From contig CAMNOU010000024.1 of assembly GCA_946546945.1 (NCBI GenBank), positions 1-32,468 of the forward strand: DNA of 32,468 nt, read 5' to 3'. Under the pieces are notes generated by a model, which was not told where the DNA came from, did not search any database, and saw only the letters and a program-made list of their open reading frames with translations. The DNA comes from an uncultured Lachnospiraceae bacterium (GTDB lineage Bacteria; Bacillota; Clostridia; Lachnospirales; Lachnospiraceae). Made by a program: the position numbers and the translations under genes. Below, piece after piece: positions 14,051 to 20,393 of the stretch (its first letter is position 1; each line of letters begins with the position of its first letter).

Positions 14051-15040
14051 TTAGAACATCTCCCTGCTCATACGGGCGATTTCTTCCGAGATTGCTTCAT
14101 AAACACCCGGATAAATACTGCCCGGGCCGCCCATCGTATTACTCGGGATGAAGTATTTCGTTCCGCATGCGCGGCAGACGGACTCGACTTCTTTGCGGAT
14201 CTCCTCCCTGGACCATCCTTCATGATCAAGCTTGGTGCTGTCGATTCCACCCTGGAAACTGATCTGGCCGCCGTACTGTTTGATCAGCTCAGGCAGATTA
14301 TTGGTGGACAGACACCCCTGCCATACATCGATTCCCATCTTGATCATGGAAGGAACCAGATTTGCCCCATAGCTGTCCGAATGGTGCACGATCAGGCATC
14401 CGTTTTCCTTGTAAAAGCCATATACTCTCTGATAAGCGGGAAGCAGAAACTCATCAAACATTTCCGGGGAAAGCAGTGAAGAAATATGGCTGCCCCAGTC
14501 ATCATGATGGAACACAACATCCGGATGAAGATATTTGATCTGCTCTTTTGCAAGTTCAATCTCCCAGTCCGCCATAAAGTTGATCAGATCCATCATCTCT
14601 TCCGGCTTATCATAGAAATTCACAAAGGTCTCTTCCATCCCCATCAGATAATGCAGTTTTTCAAAGATGCCCGGTGCCGTAAAGCAGGCGAGCAGCGCAT
14701 CGTCTCTGTTCACGGAATTCGCCTCCGCCACTGCATCTGCCCATGCCGCATCTCCCAAAACTACATTGGGGGCCTTGACAACTTCTCTCCATTCCGTGAT
14801 ATCCTTCAGAACGGTCAGCTCATCATTGTGAATCGGAAGCGGACCAGGCGCGCCTTCCGGGAAATCAACCGTCACTCCCCAGCCGTTTACCACCCTCTCG
14901 CCGGGCTTCATCGTGAACGGCATCCCTGTGATTTCCCACATCACCGGATCAAAAATCAGATGCATATAACCATACTGATCCACAAAACGCTCTGCTTTTT
15001 CTCCTCTGATTGTTGCCAGAAAATTTTCTCTTACTGTCAT
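14051..15040 (-). CDS. Uroporphyrinogen decarboxylase (URO-D) superfamily protein, methyltransferase-like
   Basis: This 329-residue TIM-barrel protein is of the URO-D superfamily, which includes heme-pathway decarboxylases and corrinoid-dependent methyltransferases such as MtaA/MtbA. The family pattern is visible in PGIFEKLHYLMGMEETFVNFYDKPEEM and in DVVFHHDDWGSH (about residues 174-185). In methyltransferases a His-x-Cys with a later Cys binds zinc; here the place reads HHSDSYG (219-225) and the C-terminal position has SNTMGG, so the cysteines are missing. No heme or corrinoid genes adjoin it. ATG is preceded by AAAGGGG. Similar stand-alone proteins are common in gut Clostridia and lack a defined substrate. 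I do not call it HemE. Confidence 0.82.
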   Translation of the reverse strand: MTVRENFLATIRGEKAERFVDQYGYMHLIFDPVMWEITGMPFTMKPGERVVNGWGVTVDFPEGAPGPLPIHNDELTVLKDITEWREVVKAPNVVLGDAAWADAVAEANSVNRDDALLACFTAPGIFEKLHYLMGMEETFVNFYDKPEEMMDLINFMADWEIELAKEQIKYLHPDVVFHHDDWGSHISSLLSPEMFDEFLLPAYQRVYGFYKENGCLIVHHSDSYGANLVPSMIKMGIDVWQGCLSTNNLPELIKQYGGQISFQGGIDSTKLDHEGWSREEIRKEVESVCRACGTKYFIPSNTMGGPGSIYPGVYEAISEEIARMSREMF

Positions 15041-15093
15041 AATAAACCCCTTTCATTTATCCTTTTTTCGCTTTGAATGATCTGTTTAATAAA

Positions 15094-15122
15094 ATTTTAT
15101 CGGACTCACACGTTTCATGCAA
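15094..15122 (-). promoter_or_regulatory. Promoter of the URO-D-like gene
   Basis: On the minus strand, TTGCAT (15122-15117) and TAAAAT (15099-15094) stand 17 nt apart. The -10 box is about 55 nt upstream of the URO-D-like start codon. It lies back to back with the GntR promoter in the same 197-nt intergenic region. Confidence 0.55.
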
Positions 15123-15185
15123 GACAGAACATCCGCTTTCCTGATAGGAATGCCGGATACCCTTATGCAAATATGTTATCAGGTC

Positions 15186-15214
15186 TTGACACATCTGTTT
15201 ATACTGTATATACT
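15186..15214 (+). promoter_or_regulatory. Near-consensus promoter of the GntR-ABC operon
   Basis: TTGACA (15186-15191), a 17-nt spacer and TATACT (15209-15214) form a strong sigma-A-type promoter. The GntR start codon is 23 nt further on, so the transcript has a short leader. The -10 box lies inside a repeated TATACTG sequence that probably forms the operator. Confidence 0.8.
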
Positions 15215-15223
15215 GTATATATA
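15200..15223. promoter_or_regulatory. Operator candidate for the GntR regulator
   Basis: TATACTGTA is repeated directly at 15200-15208 and 15209-15217, and the centre GTATATAC (15206-15213) is a perfect 8-bp palindrome with partly symmetric flanks. The site covers the -10 box of the regulator's own promoter. YtrA-type GntR proteins usually repress their own operon from such a position, so autorepression is likely. Confidence 0.55.
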
Positions 15224-15237
15224 AAGAGAGGTGCAAC

Positions 15238-15612
15238 ATGGACATTATTCTGGATAATTACAGTGGCATACCAATCTATGAGCAGATTTACACACAGATT
15301 AAAAACCAGATCATTTCCGGAATACTGACTGCCGATGAACCGCTGCCATCCATCCGGAATCTGGCAAAGGATCTGCGCATCAGCGTCATTACCACGAAAC
15401 GGGCGTACGAAGAGCTGGAGAAGGATGGATTTTTGTACAAAATTGCCGGGAAAGGGTGTTATGTAGCGAAGATGAATGCATCGCTGGCACAGGAAACAAA
15501 CCTGAGAGCGATTGAAGAAAAGATGGAACAGATTCAGGAACTCGCCATCTCCGCGGGGCTCCGGAAAGAAGAGATACTTGAAATGTGGAACACAATCTGG
15601 GAGGATGCATGA
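15238..15612 (+). CDS. GntR family transcriptional regulator, YtrA subfamily
   Basis: This 124-residue DNA-binding repressor has a winged helix over residues 8-75 (IPIYEQIYTQIKNQIISG, then LPSIRNLAKDLRISVITTKRAYEELEKDGF) and only a short helical C-terminal tail of about 45 residues. That length and lack of a ligand domain define the YtrA subfamily, whose members control ABC transporter operons and often respond to cell-wall antibiotics. The ATG has AGAGAGGTG just upstream. The gene ends in an overlap with the ATPase start, so regulator and transporter are cotranscribed. The effector is unknown. Direct autoregulation is suggested by the operator candidate over its promoter. Confidence 0.92.
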   Translation: MDIILDNYSGIPIYEQIYTQIKNQIISGILTADEPLPSIRNLAKDLRISVITTKRAYEELEKDGFLYKIAGKGCYVAKMNASLAQETNLRAIEEKMEQIQELAISAGLRKEEILEMWNTIWEDA

Positions 15613-16460
15613 TGAACGCAATTGAATTGAACAATGTCTGCAAAACTTATCCCGGCTTTCAGCTGGATCATGTTACCTTTGATCTGCCATCCGGAACAAT
15701 TCTTGGTCTGATTGGAGAAAACGGCGCCGGAAAGACGACTCTGATCAAACTGATCCTCGGAATGGTAAAGAAAGAAAGCGGAGATATCAAAGTGCTTGAC
15801 ATTCCGGATCTTCTGAAAAACCCGCAGATCAAAGAATCGATTGGTGTGGTCATGGATGAGGTGAATCTGCCTTATGTCATGAAAGCTCCGGAAATCGGAA
15901 AGATGATGTGGCTGATCTATCAGAACTGGGATCAGGATGCTTTTGAACGATATCTGACAGCCTTAAGAATACCTGCAGACAAGAAATTTATGGATTTTTC
16001 ACGCGGCAATAAAATGAAACTGGGCATAGTCTGCGCCCTGTCCCACCACCCCAAACTGCTGATTCTGGATGAGGCGGCTTCCGGACTGGATCCGGTTGTC
16101 CGGGACGAGCTTCTGGACATACTTCTGGAATTTACACGAGACGAACAGAATTCCGTCCTGATGAGTTCACATATCGTAAGTGACCTGGAAAAAGCATGTG
16201 ATTACATTGCATTCCTCCATGAGGGAAAGCTGATGCTGACGGAAGAAAAAGACCGGCTGAAAGAACGATACGGAAAGCTAAACTGTACCAGAGAAGAATT
16301 TGCCCATCTCAATCCGGCAGCGATTGTTGGAAAAAGAGAGACATCCTACGGTGTAGAATGCATAGTCAGAAAAGAACTTTTAACCGGAGAAGTCCGGATG
16401 CATCCGGTCGACATCGAAGAATTGTTTGTCATGATGGTGAAAGGAGGCAGTCATATATGA
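15612..16460 (+). CDS. ABC transporter ATP-binding protein of the GntR operon (YtrB/BcrA-like)
   Basis: This 282-residue nucleotide-binding protein has Walker A GENGAGKTT, the altered signature FSRGNKMKLGIVCAL, and Walker B LLILDEAASGLDPV. The EAASGLDP form and the SRG signature are typical of the transporters driven by YtrA-type operons. About 60 residues follow the H-loop (MSSHIVSDLEKACDY) and form a C-terminal regulatory extension. Two adjacent ATGs are possible; the second (15612) is 7 nt after GGGAGG and was preferred. It overlaps the GntR stop codon and its own stop overlaps the permease ATG by 4 nt, so three proteins are translationally coupled. The substrate is unknown. Confidence 0.9.
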   Translation: MNAIELNNVCKTYPGFQLDHVTFDLPSGTILGLIGENGAGKTTLIKLILGMVKKESGDIKVLDIPDLLKNPQIKESIGVVMDEVNLPYVMKAPEIGKMMWLIYQNWDQDAFERYLTALRIPADKKFMDFSRGNKMKLGIVCALSHHPKLLILDEAASGLDPVVRDELLDILLEFTRDEQNSVLMSSHIVSDLEKACDYIAFLHEGKLMLTEEKDRLKERYGKLNCTREEFAHLNPAAIVGKRETSYGVECIVRKELLTGEVRMHPVDIEELFVMMVKGGSHI

Positions 16461-17086
16461 AAGGACTTCTTTATAAAAACTTTCTGCTGACCATCCGTCA
16501 GTTCAAATATATGCTTATCATTTTTGCAGTATTTTTTATCATGGGACTGGTTCCCGGCAACAAAAGCTACTGGGCGGTCTATGCCTCCGTCATGCTCAGC
16601 CTCTATGCGGGGACACTGCTGCGCATCGACGAATCAACAAAGTGGAACCAGTATTGTGGTATTCTCCCCCTGTCCAGAAAAACAATCGTAACTTCCTACT
16701 ACGTCGGAAGCTGCGGGCTTCTGCTTCTCGCAGTCTTTCTCTACCTGATCCTTTCCACAATCATCCGATTACTGGCAGGTGGAGAAAACGTCACAGCAGA
16801 AACAGCACTCATGATGTTTGCACTTTCCTTCCTGCTGACGGCAGTTACCATTCCGCTCTCACTCAAATTCGGTTCTGAAAAAGCACCGTTTATACAAATG
16901 CTTGTCATAGCAATGACAGTCGGCGTCGGCATCGCAGTAATCAACAGCGGAATCAACCCGATTTTCGTAATCCATTCCATGAACAGCACCCTCCTGGTAA
17001 TCGGAATCATCCTGCTGGTCCTGGTACTGGAAGCCATTTCCTGGAAAATATCAATCCGGATCTATGAGAAAAAAGAAATCAAATGA
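16457..17086 (+). CDS. ABC-2 type transporter permease of the GntR operon
   Basis: This 209-residue membrane protein has six predicted helices: about residues 14-32, 36-54, 74-101, 115-135, 144-163 and 174-196. It opens with MKGLLYKNFLLTIRQFKYMLI, the amphipathic start usual in this type of six-helix permease (the ABC2_membrane_5 kind). AAGGAGG is about 9 nt upstream of the chosen ATG. The ATG overlaps the ATPase stop (ATGA). A longer open frame begins 99 nt earlier inside the ATPase gene but has no binding site. It forms the membrane half of the exporter repressed by the GntR protein. Confidence 0.87.
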   Translation: MKGLLYKNFLLTIRQFKYMLIIFAVFFIMGLVPGNKSYWAVYASVMLSLYAGTLLRIDESTKWNQYCGILPLSRKTIVTSYYVGSCGLLLLAVFLYLILSTIIRLLAGGENVTAETALMMFALSFLLTAVTIPLSLKFGSEKAPFIQMLVIAMTVGVGIAVINSGINPIFVIHSMNSTLLVIGIILLVLVLEAISWKISIRIYEKKEIK

Positions 17087-17108
17087 GTTCCGGGGTGAAA
17101 ATTCTGCC

Positions 17109-17146
17109 TTACTGTAAAATCTGAGAAATCCAGCAATCTACAGTAA
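17109..17146. repeat. Inverted repeat upstream of the XRE regulator
   Basis: TTACTGTA (17109-17116) and TACAGTAA (17139-17146) are perfect inverted arms 22 nt apart, 22 nt after the permease stop. The half-site ACTGTA also occurs in the GntR operator candidate at 15200-15223. It may be a stem-loop at the end of the ABC operon or a regulator site for the next gene. There is no T run. Confidence 0.35.
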
Positions 17147-17236
17147 CCATTTCAAATACAATGACTATTCTCACTTTATGTCGTGTACTTTTTCTTACGA
17201 AAACTCTAAGATGACAGGGAAAGGAGGACAACTTAC

Positions 17237-18065
17237 GTGGATGTTCAGAAAATCGGACGCTTCCTTCGGCTGTTGAGGAAGGAACGAGCCCTGACACAAG
17301 AACAATTCGGCGAGATTTTCGGCGTTGCCGGAAGAACGGTCTCTCGTTGGGAGACCGGATCAAATATGCCGGATATCAGCATTCTGATCCAGATAGCAGA
17401 TTTTTACAAAATTGACATCAAAGAAATTCTGGACGGGGAAAGGAAAAGTGAGAATATGACAAATGAAATGAAAGAAACCCTGAACAAAGTGGCGGATTAT
17501 ACCAAAGAAGATAAGAACCGTGTATCAAAGGCCGGAAAAATAGCTTTTTGTATCATGTATTTTGTGTGTGCAGCAGCAATCATAGTCCAACTTATTCTGT
17601 CTGGTCAGTTCCCTTTTGTATATGGAGAAACAGCTGTGTTACTTGCAGGCGGAATCACCTATCTTGTCATGATTATCCGTTTCGGTTTGTGGGAAGCGGA
17701 TTCCCGCAAAAAAAGGACTGCAGCAAATGATGCCATCCTCAGTTTCTTCATCTCAGTGTGAGAGACCCACACTGAGATGAACGCTCCGCGAGGATGCGCA
17801 GGAATTCGGTTTGGAAGATGTCAGCTGACGCTGACCCGAATTCCGCGCCAAGTCTCGCGAGCGAGACTTGAACTCTGTGATCTTCACTGTTTTATATGTG
17901 TTGGTAATCTCAGGATACAATGTTGGAAGTTACAAGACATTGACAGCCGCCGTGTTATTCCTTGTGGGAATTGCAGTATTTTGTTTTGTTGTACTGCGAG
18001 TCTGCGGATGGGTCAGCAGGAAAAACAGAACCAGACAGGAGATGACAGAAAATGAAAATCTATAA
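17237..18065 (+). pseudogene. XRE-family regulator with membrane segments, interrupted by a repeat element
   Basis: The N-terminal part carries an XRE helix-turn-helix (residues 8-58, with LTQEQFGEIFGVAGRTVSRWETG), a linker, and two membrane helices (about 100-120 and 130-147). The frame then meets TGA at 17759 inside a hairpin. A second open stretch, beginning NSVIFTVLYVL at 17871 and ending at 18065, supplies two more membrane helices and a basic tail. If 17750-17870 (121 nt) is removed, TTC at 17747-17749 joins AAC at 17871 in frame, giving one 235-residue protein of normal shape for this Clostridia family. The GTG start has AAGGAGG 9 nt upstream. As it stands, only a 174-residue product with intact HTH can be made, which may still bind DNA. 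Confidence 0.75.
17747..17872 (+). mobile_element. Compact hairpin-rich repeat element inserted in the XRE gene (copy 1)
   Basis: This element of about 121-126 nt carries three clear structures. The first is a perfect 14-bp hairpin (17747-17760 with 17768-17781, 7-nt loop). The second is a nested pair: GGAATTCGG (17801-17809) with CCGAATTCC (17836-17844), enclosing GTCAGC/GCTGAC (17820-17835). The third is a 10-bp hairpin with a 2-nt loop (17849-17870). It encodes nothing. The last 55 nt (17818-17872) recur at 32414-32468 in inverted orientation with one difference, in the loop of the last hairpin. The shared sequence stops after CTTGAA, which fixes one boundary. The other boundary is inferred from the interrupted reading frame. 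No target duplication is clear. It could be a MITE, a REP-like palindromic unit or another non-autonomous element. Confidence 0.72.
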
Positions 18066-18258
18066 TGCAAAAAATGTTTTCGAAGCAGATCAGATCATAC
18101 TCTATCTGAAGGAAAATGGAATCGGCGCTTATCAAATGGGCTCCGGAATCACGATGCATGAAGTTTCAGGATTTGGCATGTATGGTGTAGACATCTATGT
18201 CGAAGACGGAAAGGAACAGCAGGCTCTGGAACTAATTAAGCAGCTGCAGTCCGCATAA
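18052..18258 (+). CDS. DUF2007 family small protein
   Basis: This 68-residue cytoplasmic protein has the compact fold pattern of DUF2007 (annotated as putative signal-transducing protein): MKIYNAKNVFEADQIILYLKENGI at the start, a glycine-rich middle, and VDIYVEDGKEQQALELI near the end. It is related in design to PII-like ferredoxin folds, and the function is unknown. Its ATG is 10 nt after AGGAGA and overlaps the 3' end of the interrupted XRE gene by 14 nt, which implies that the ancestral regulator and this protein were translated together. The repeat inserted upstream could lower its expression by polarity. Confidence 0.8.
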   Translation: MKIYNAKNVFEADQIILYLKENGIGAYQMGSGITMHEVSGFGMYGVDIYVEDGKEQQALELIKQLQSA

Positions 18259-18264
18259 ACCGCC

Positions 18265-18377
18265 GGAGGCTTCAAACTTCGTCGCGATTTTGGGCTCATG
18301 ACGAAGAAGGATTGCTGAATTCTTGTGTTTTTTCTTTCTGAAGGGTATAATAAAAACATCCCTTGAAAAAAGCCTCC
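18265..18377. repeat. Imperfect long-range inverted repeat before the LysR gene
   Basis: GGAGGCTTCAA (18265-18275) and TTGAAAAAAGCCTCC (18363-18377) are inverted arms that differ by an indel of four nt, and they enclose a smaller 7-bp pair (CTTCGTC/GACGAAG). The enclosed segment contains the LysR promoter candidate. This may be a decayed terminator or element remnant, or chance. Confidence 0.25.
18323..18351 (+). promoter_or_regulatory. Promoter candidate of the LysR gene
   Basis: TTGTGT (18323-18328), a 17-nt spacer and a perfect TATAAT (18346-18351) face the LysR gene, whose start codon is about 97 nt downstream. The long leader leaves room for a LysR-type operator downstream of the promoter. 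Confidence 0.6.
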
Positions 18378-18448
18378 TTCTCTCCACAGCAACAGTGTAT
18401 TGATAGGGAAAGCATGACAAATAAAAGAAAACAGAAGAGTATACGCTT

Positions 18449-19375
18449 ATGACAATTTCTCAGATCAAGTATTTTATTACCGTTGCAAAATGTTTAAGTT
18501 TTACAAAGGCTGCTGAACAGCTCTTCCTGACTCAGCCGGCTTTGAGCCGGCACATCAGCAAGATGGAGGAAGAGCTGAATGTGCAGCTTTTTGTGCGTAC
18601 GGGAAGCGGTATCCGGCTGACGCCGGCAGGCAGTTCTCTCTATCTTGGAATGACAGAATTGTATGAACAGTATCAGGAACAGGTCCGAAAGGCCAGAAAG
18701 ATTCAGGAGGGTCTGAGTGGATCTCTTACCATTGGTTTTCTGAATAATATGAATCTGGCCGACTTTATGCCGCTTGTTTATCATGGCTTGAAGCAAAAAT
18801 ATCCCAACATAGATATTCTTCCGCTCCGCGGTTCCTTTGAAGATCTGATCAGCGGACTGTATTCCGGCAAATACGACTTGATTTTCACGATACAGTTCGA
18901 AGTTGAAAACAAAGAAAGCCTTTTGTATCAATATGTGCACCGGGCCAAAGACTTCATAGTGATGAGCCGGTTCCATCCGCTTGCTCAAAAAGAAACTGTT
19001 ACGATCGACGATCTGAAAAACGAGCTTTTCGTTATGATTTCTCCGGAAGATAATCCTGAATCCGCCAATCTAATTCATGAGATCTGCCGGGAACACGGCT
19101 TTGTTCCGGCTGCAAAATATGCCCGGACCATGGAGGAACAGGCTTTGTGGATTGAAGCCGGTATGGGAGTCACGATTCTGGATTCAAACTGCACGCTTCG
19201 AATGAATCCGGATATAAAATTTTACGAATTTGACAGCCATTGGGATCCATCCATGGTCGTATGCTGGAATCAGCAGAATTATAATCCGATGATCGAAGTT
19301 TTTATAAAAAAAATGAACGAAGTCCTTGACCTTGAAGATGAAGACCTGCATGGGCTGGCCATGAAGGCAGAGTGA
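18449..19375 (+). CDS. LysR family transcriptional regulator
   Basis: This 308-residue regulator has the standard N-terminal winged helix (residues 1-60: TISQIKYFITVAKCLSFTKAAEQLFLTQPALSRHISKMEEEL). A linker helix follows, then a periplasmic-binding-like effector domain starting at GSLTIGFLNNMN (about residue 90). The length is typical. The ribosome binding site is weak (AGAAGAG, about 10 nt upstream), in keeping with low expression. LysR proteins often regulate a divergent neighbour, but here the upstream gene runs in the same direction and the downstream radical SAM gene is convergent, so no target is evident. The effector is unknown. Confidence 0.93.
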   Translation: MTISQIKYFITVAKCLSFTKAAEQLFLTQPALSRHISKMEEELNVQLFVRTGSGIRLTPAGSSLYLGMTELYEQYQEQVRKARKIQEGLSGSLTIGFLNNMNLADFMPLVYHGLKQKYPNIDILPLRGSFEDLISGLYSGKYDLIFTIQFEVENKESLLYQYVHRAKDFIVMSRFHPLAQKETVTIDDLKNELFVMISPEDNPESANLIHEICREHGFVPAAKYARTMEEQALWIEAGMGVTILDSNCTLRMNPDIKFYEFDSHWDPSMVVCWNQQNYNPMIEVFIKKMNEVLDLEDEDLHGLAMKAE

Positions 19376-19387
19376 TTTGCTGCTTCT

Positions 19388-20257
19388 TCACAGTCCCCTC
19401 ATGCTTTCCGGCCGGTACCCGCGTTCTTCTTCTATCTGCTTCAGATACTTCAGCATCTGCGGGATATCCCGGTTCAATGTCCCCTTCAGCAGAATGTAAT
19501 TTGATGCGTGATTGGCACGAAATACGGTTCCCTCTGCATCCACATGCTCCAGAAACAGTCGCATCTCTTCTACGACTTCGTGCGGCTTCAGTAATTCCAT
19601 CGAACCGCTTCGGATTTCATCCATGATTTGTGCTCCGGGCTCCAGCATCAAAGTAAGAAAGCCGAGATACTCCGGCTTCATGCGGCTTACCAGCGCAGCA
19701 GAGTCAATGGCATGTTCCCGCAAATAGCGCCGGCCTCCAATTCCGGAAATCAGAGTCAGTGACAGTTGGATTCCGGATTCTTTCAGCCTGCTTCCGGCCA
19801 GTATCATCTGCTCTGCCGTCACGCCTTTTCTGATATGATCCAGCACCTGTTCACATCCGGACTCCGCCCCCATGTAGACCATCTCAAGGCCTGCATCTTT
19901 AAGTTTCTGCAAATCCTTCACCGGTTTTCGAAGCACATCTGACGCAGTCGCATAAGCAGTCACTCTCTTCGCATACGGGAACAGCCGTCTGATTTCATCC
20001 AGAATCTCAAGAAGCTTTTTCGTCGACAGCACAAGTGCATCCCCGTCTGCCAGGAAGATCCGGATCGGAAGTTCTCCGTACACAGAAGCCGCTTCCTGAA
20101 GATCTGCAAAAATTTCTTCACGGCTTCGGATCCGGAATCGTTTATCTTTATACATGGTGCAGAACGTGCAGCTGTTATGCGCACATCCGATCGTGACCTG
20201 AAGAATCAGGCTTCTGGCTTCACTGGGCGGTCGGTATACAATTCCTTCATAGTTCAT
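19388..20257 (-). CDS. Radical SAM protein of unknown function
   Basis: This 289-residue protein is an iron-sulfur radical SAM enzyme. The cluster-binding cysteines are Cys25, Cys30 and Cys33 in GCAHNSCTFC, a Cx4Cx2C spacing unlike the classic Cx3Cx2C but known in a conserved Clostridia group. The SAM-binding region follows with RIFLADGDAL, and VYMGAESGCEQVL is a typical later strand. The N-terminus reads MNYEGIVYRPPSEA, also found in that group. I know no proven reaction; database names such as coproporphyrinogen oxidase-like are not reliable here. The ATG has AGGAGA 10 nt upstream, and an earlier in-frame start lacks one. Its promoter overlaps that of the divergent DUF5107-TPR gene. Confidence 0.87.
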   Translation of the reverse strand: MNYEGIVYRPPSEARSLILQVTIGCAHNSCTFCTMYKDKRFRIRSREEIFADLQEAASVYGELPIRIFLADGDALVLSTKKLLEILDEIRRLFPYAKRVTAYATASDVLRKPVKDLQKLKDAGLEMVYMGAESGCEQVLDHIRKGVTAEQMILAGSRLKESGIQLSLTLISGIGGRRYLREHAIDSAALVSRMKPEYLGFLTLMLEPGAQIMDEIRSGSMELLKPHEVVEEMRLFLEHVDAEGTVFRANHASNYILLKGTLNRDIPQMLKYLKQIEEERGYRPESMRGL

Positions 20258-20305
20258 ATCTATTTTCTCCTGTCTTAACCACTTGATACTCTTTCGGGCA
20301 ATTTT

Positions 20306-20355
20306 ATTATAAAGCAGAAATGCGCATTGAAAAAGCAGTATTTTCACGATATGAT
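20306..20355. promoter_or_regulatory. Overlapping divergent promoters (radical SAM and DUF5107-TPR genes)
   Basis: On the plus strand, TTGAAA (20327-20332), a 17-nt spacer and TATGAT (20350-20355) precede the DUF5107-TPR gene. On the minus strand, a perfect TATAAT (20311-20306) lies 17 nt from TTTTTC (20334-20329). The two -35 boxes overlap, so RNA polymerase cannot occupy both at once. This suggests competition between the two transcripts. Confidence 0.6.
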
Positions 20356-20393
20356 GTAGCTGATCTTACAAAGAATAAAAAGGAGAATCTGTC

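Noticed and set aside
14051..15040. HemE, the heme-pathway uroporphyrinogen decarboxylase
   Set aside because: The conserved N-terminal HemE signature is absent, no other heme genes adjoin it, and the sequence looks like the methyltransferase-type branch.
17747..17872. The inserted repeat as an integron attC site or a CRISPR unit
   Set aside because: There is no integrase gene or gene-cassette layout, no attC core-site pair was seen, and there are no regularly spaced direct repeats. The two copies are 14.5 kb apart and inverted.
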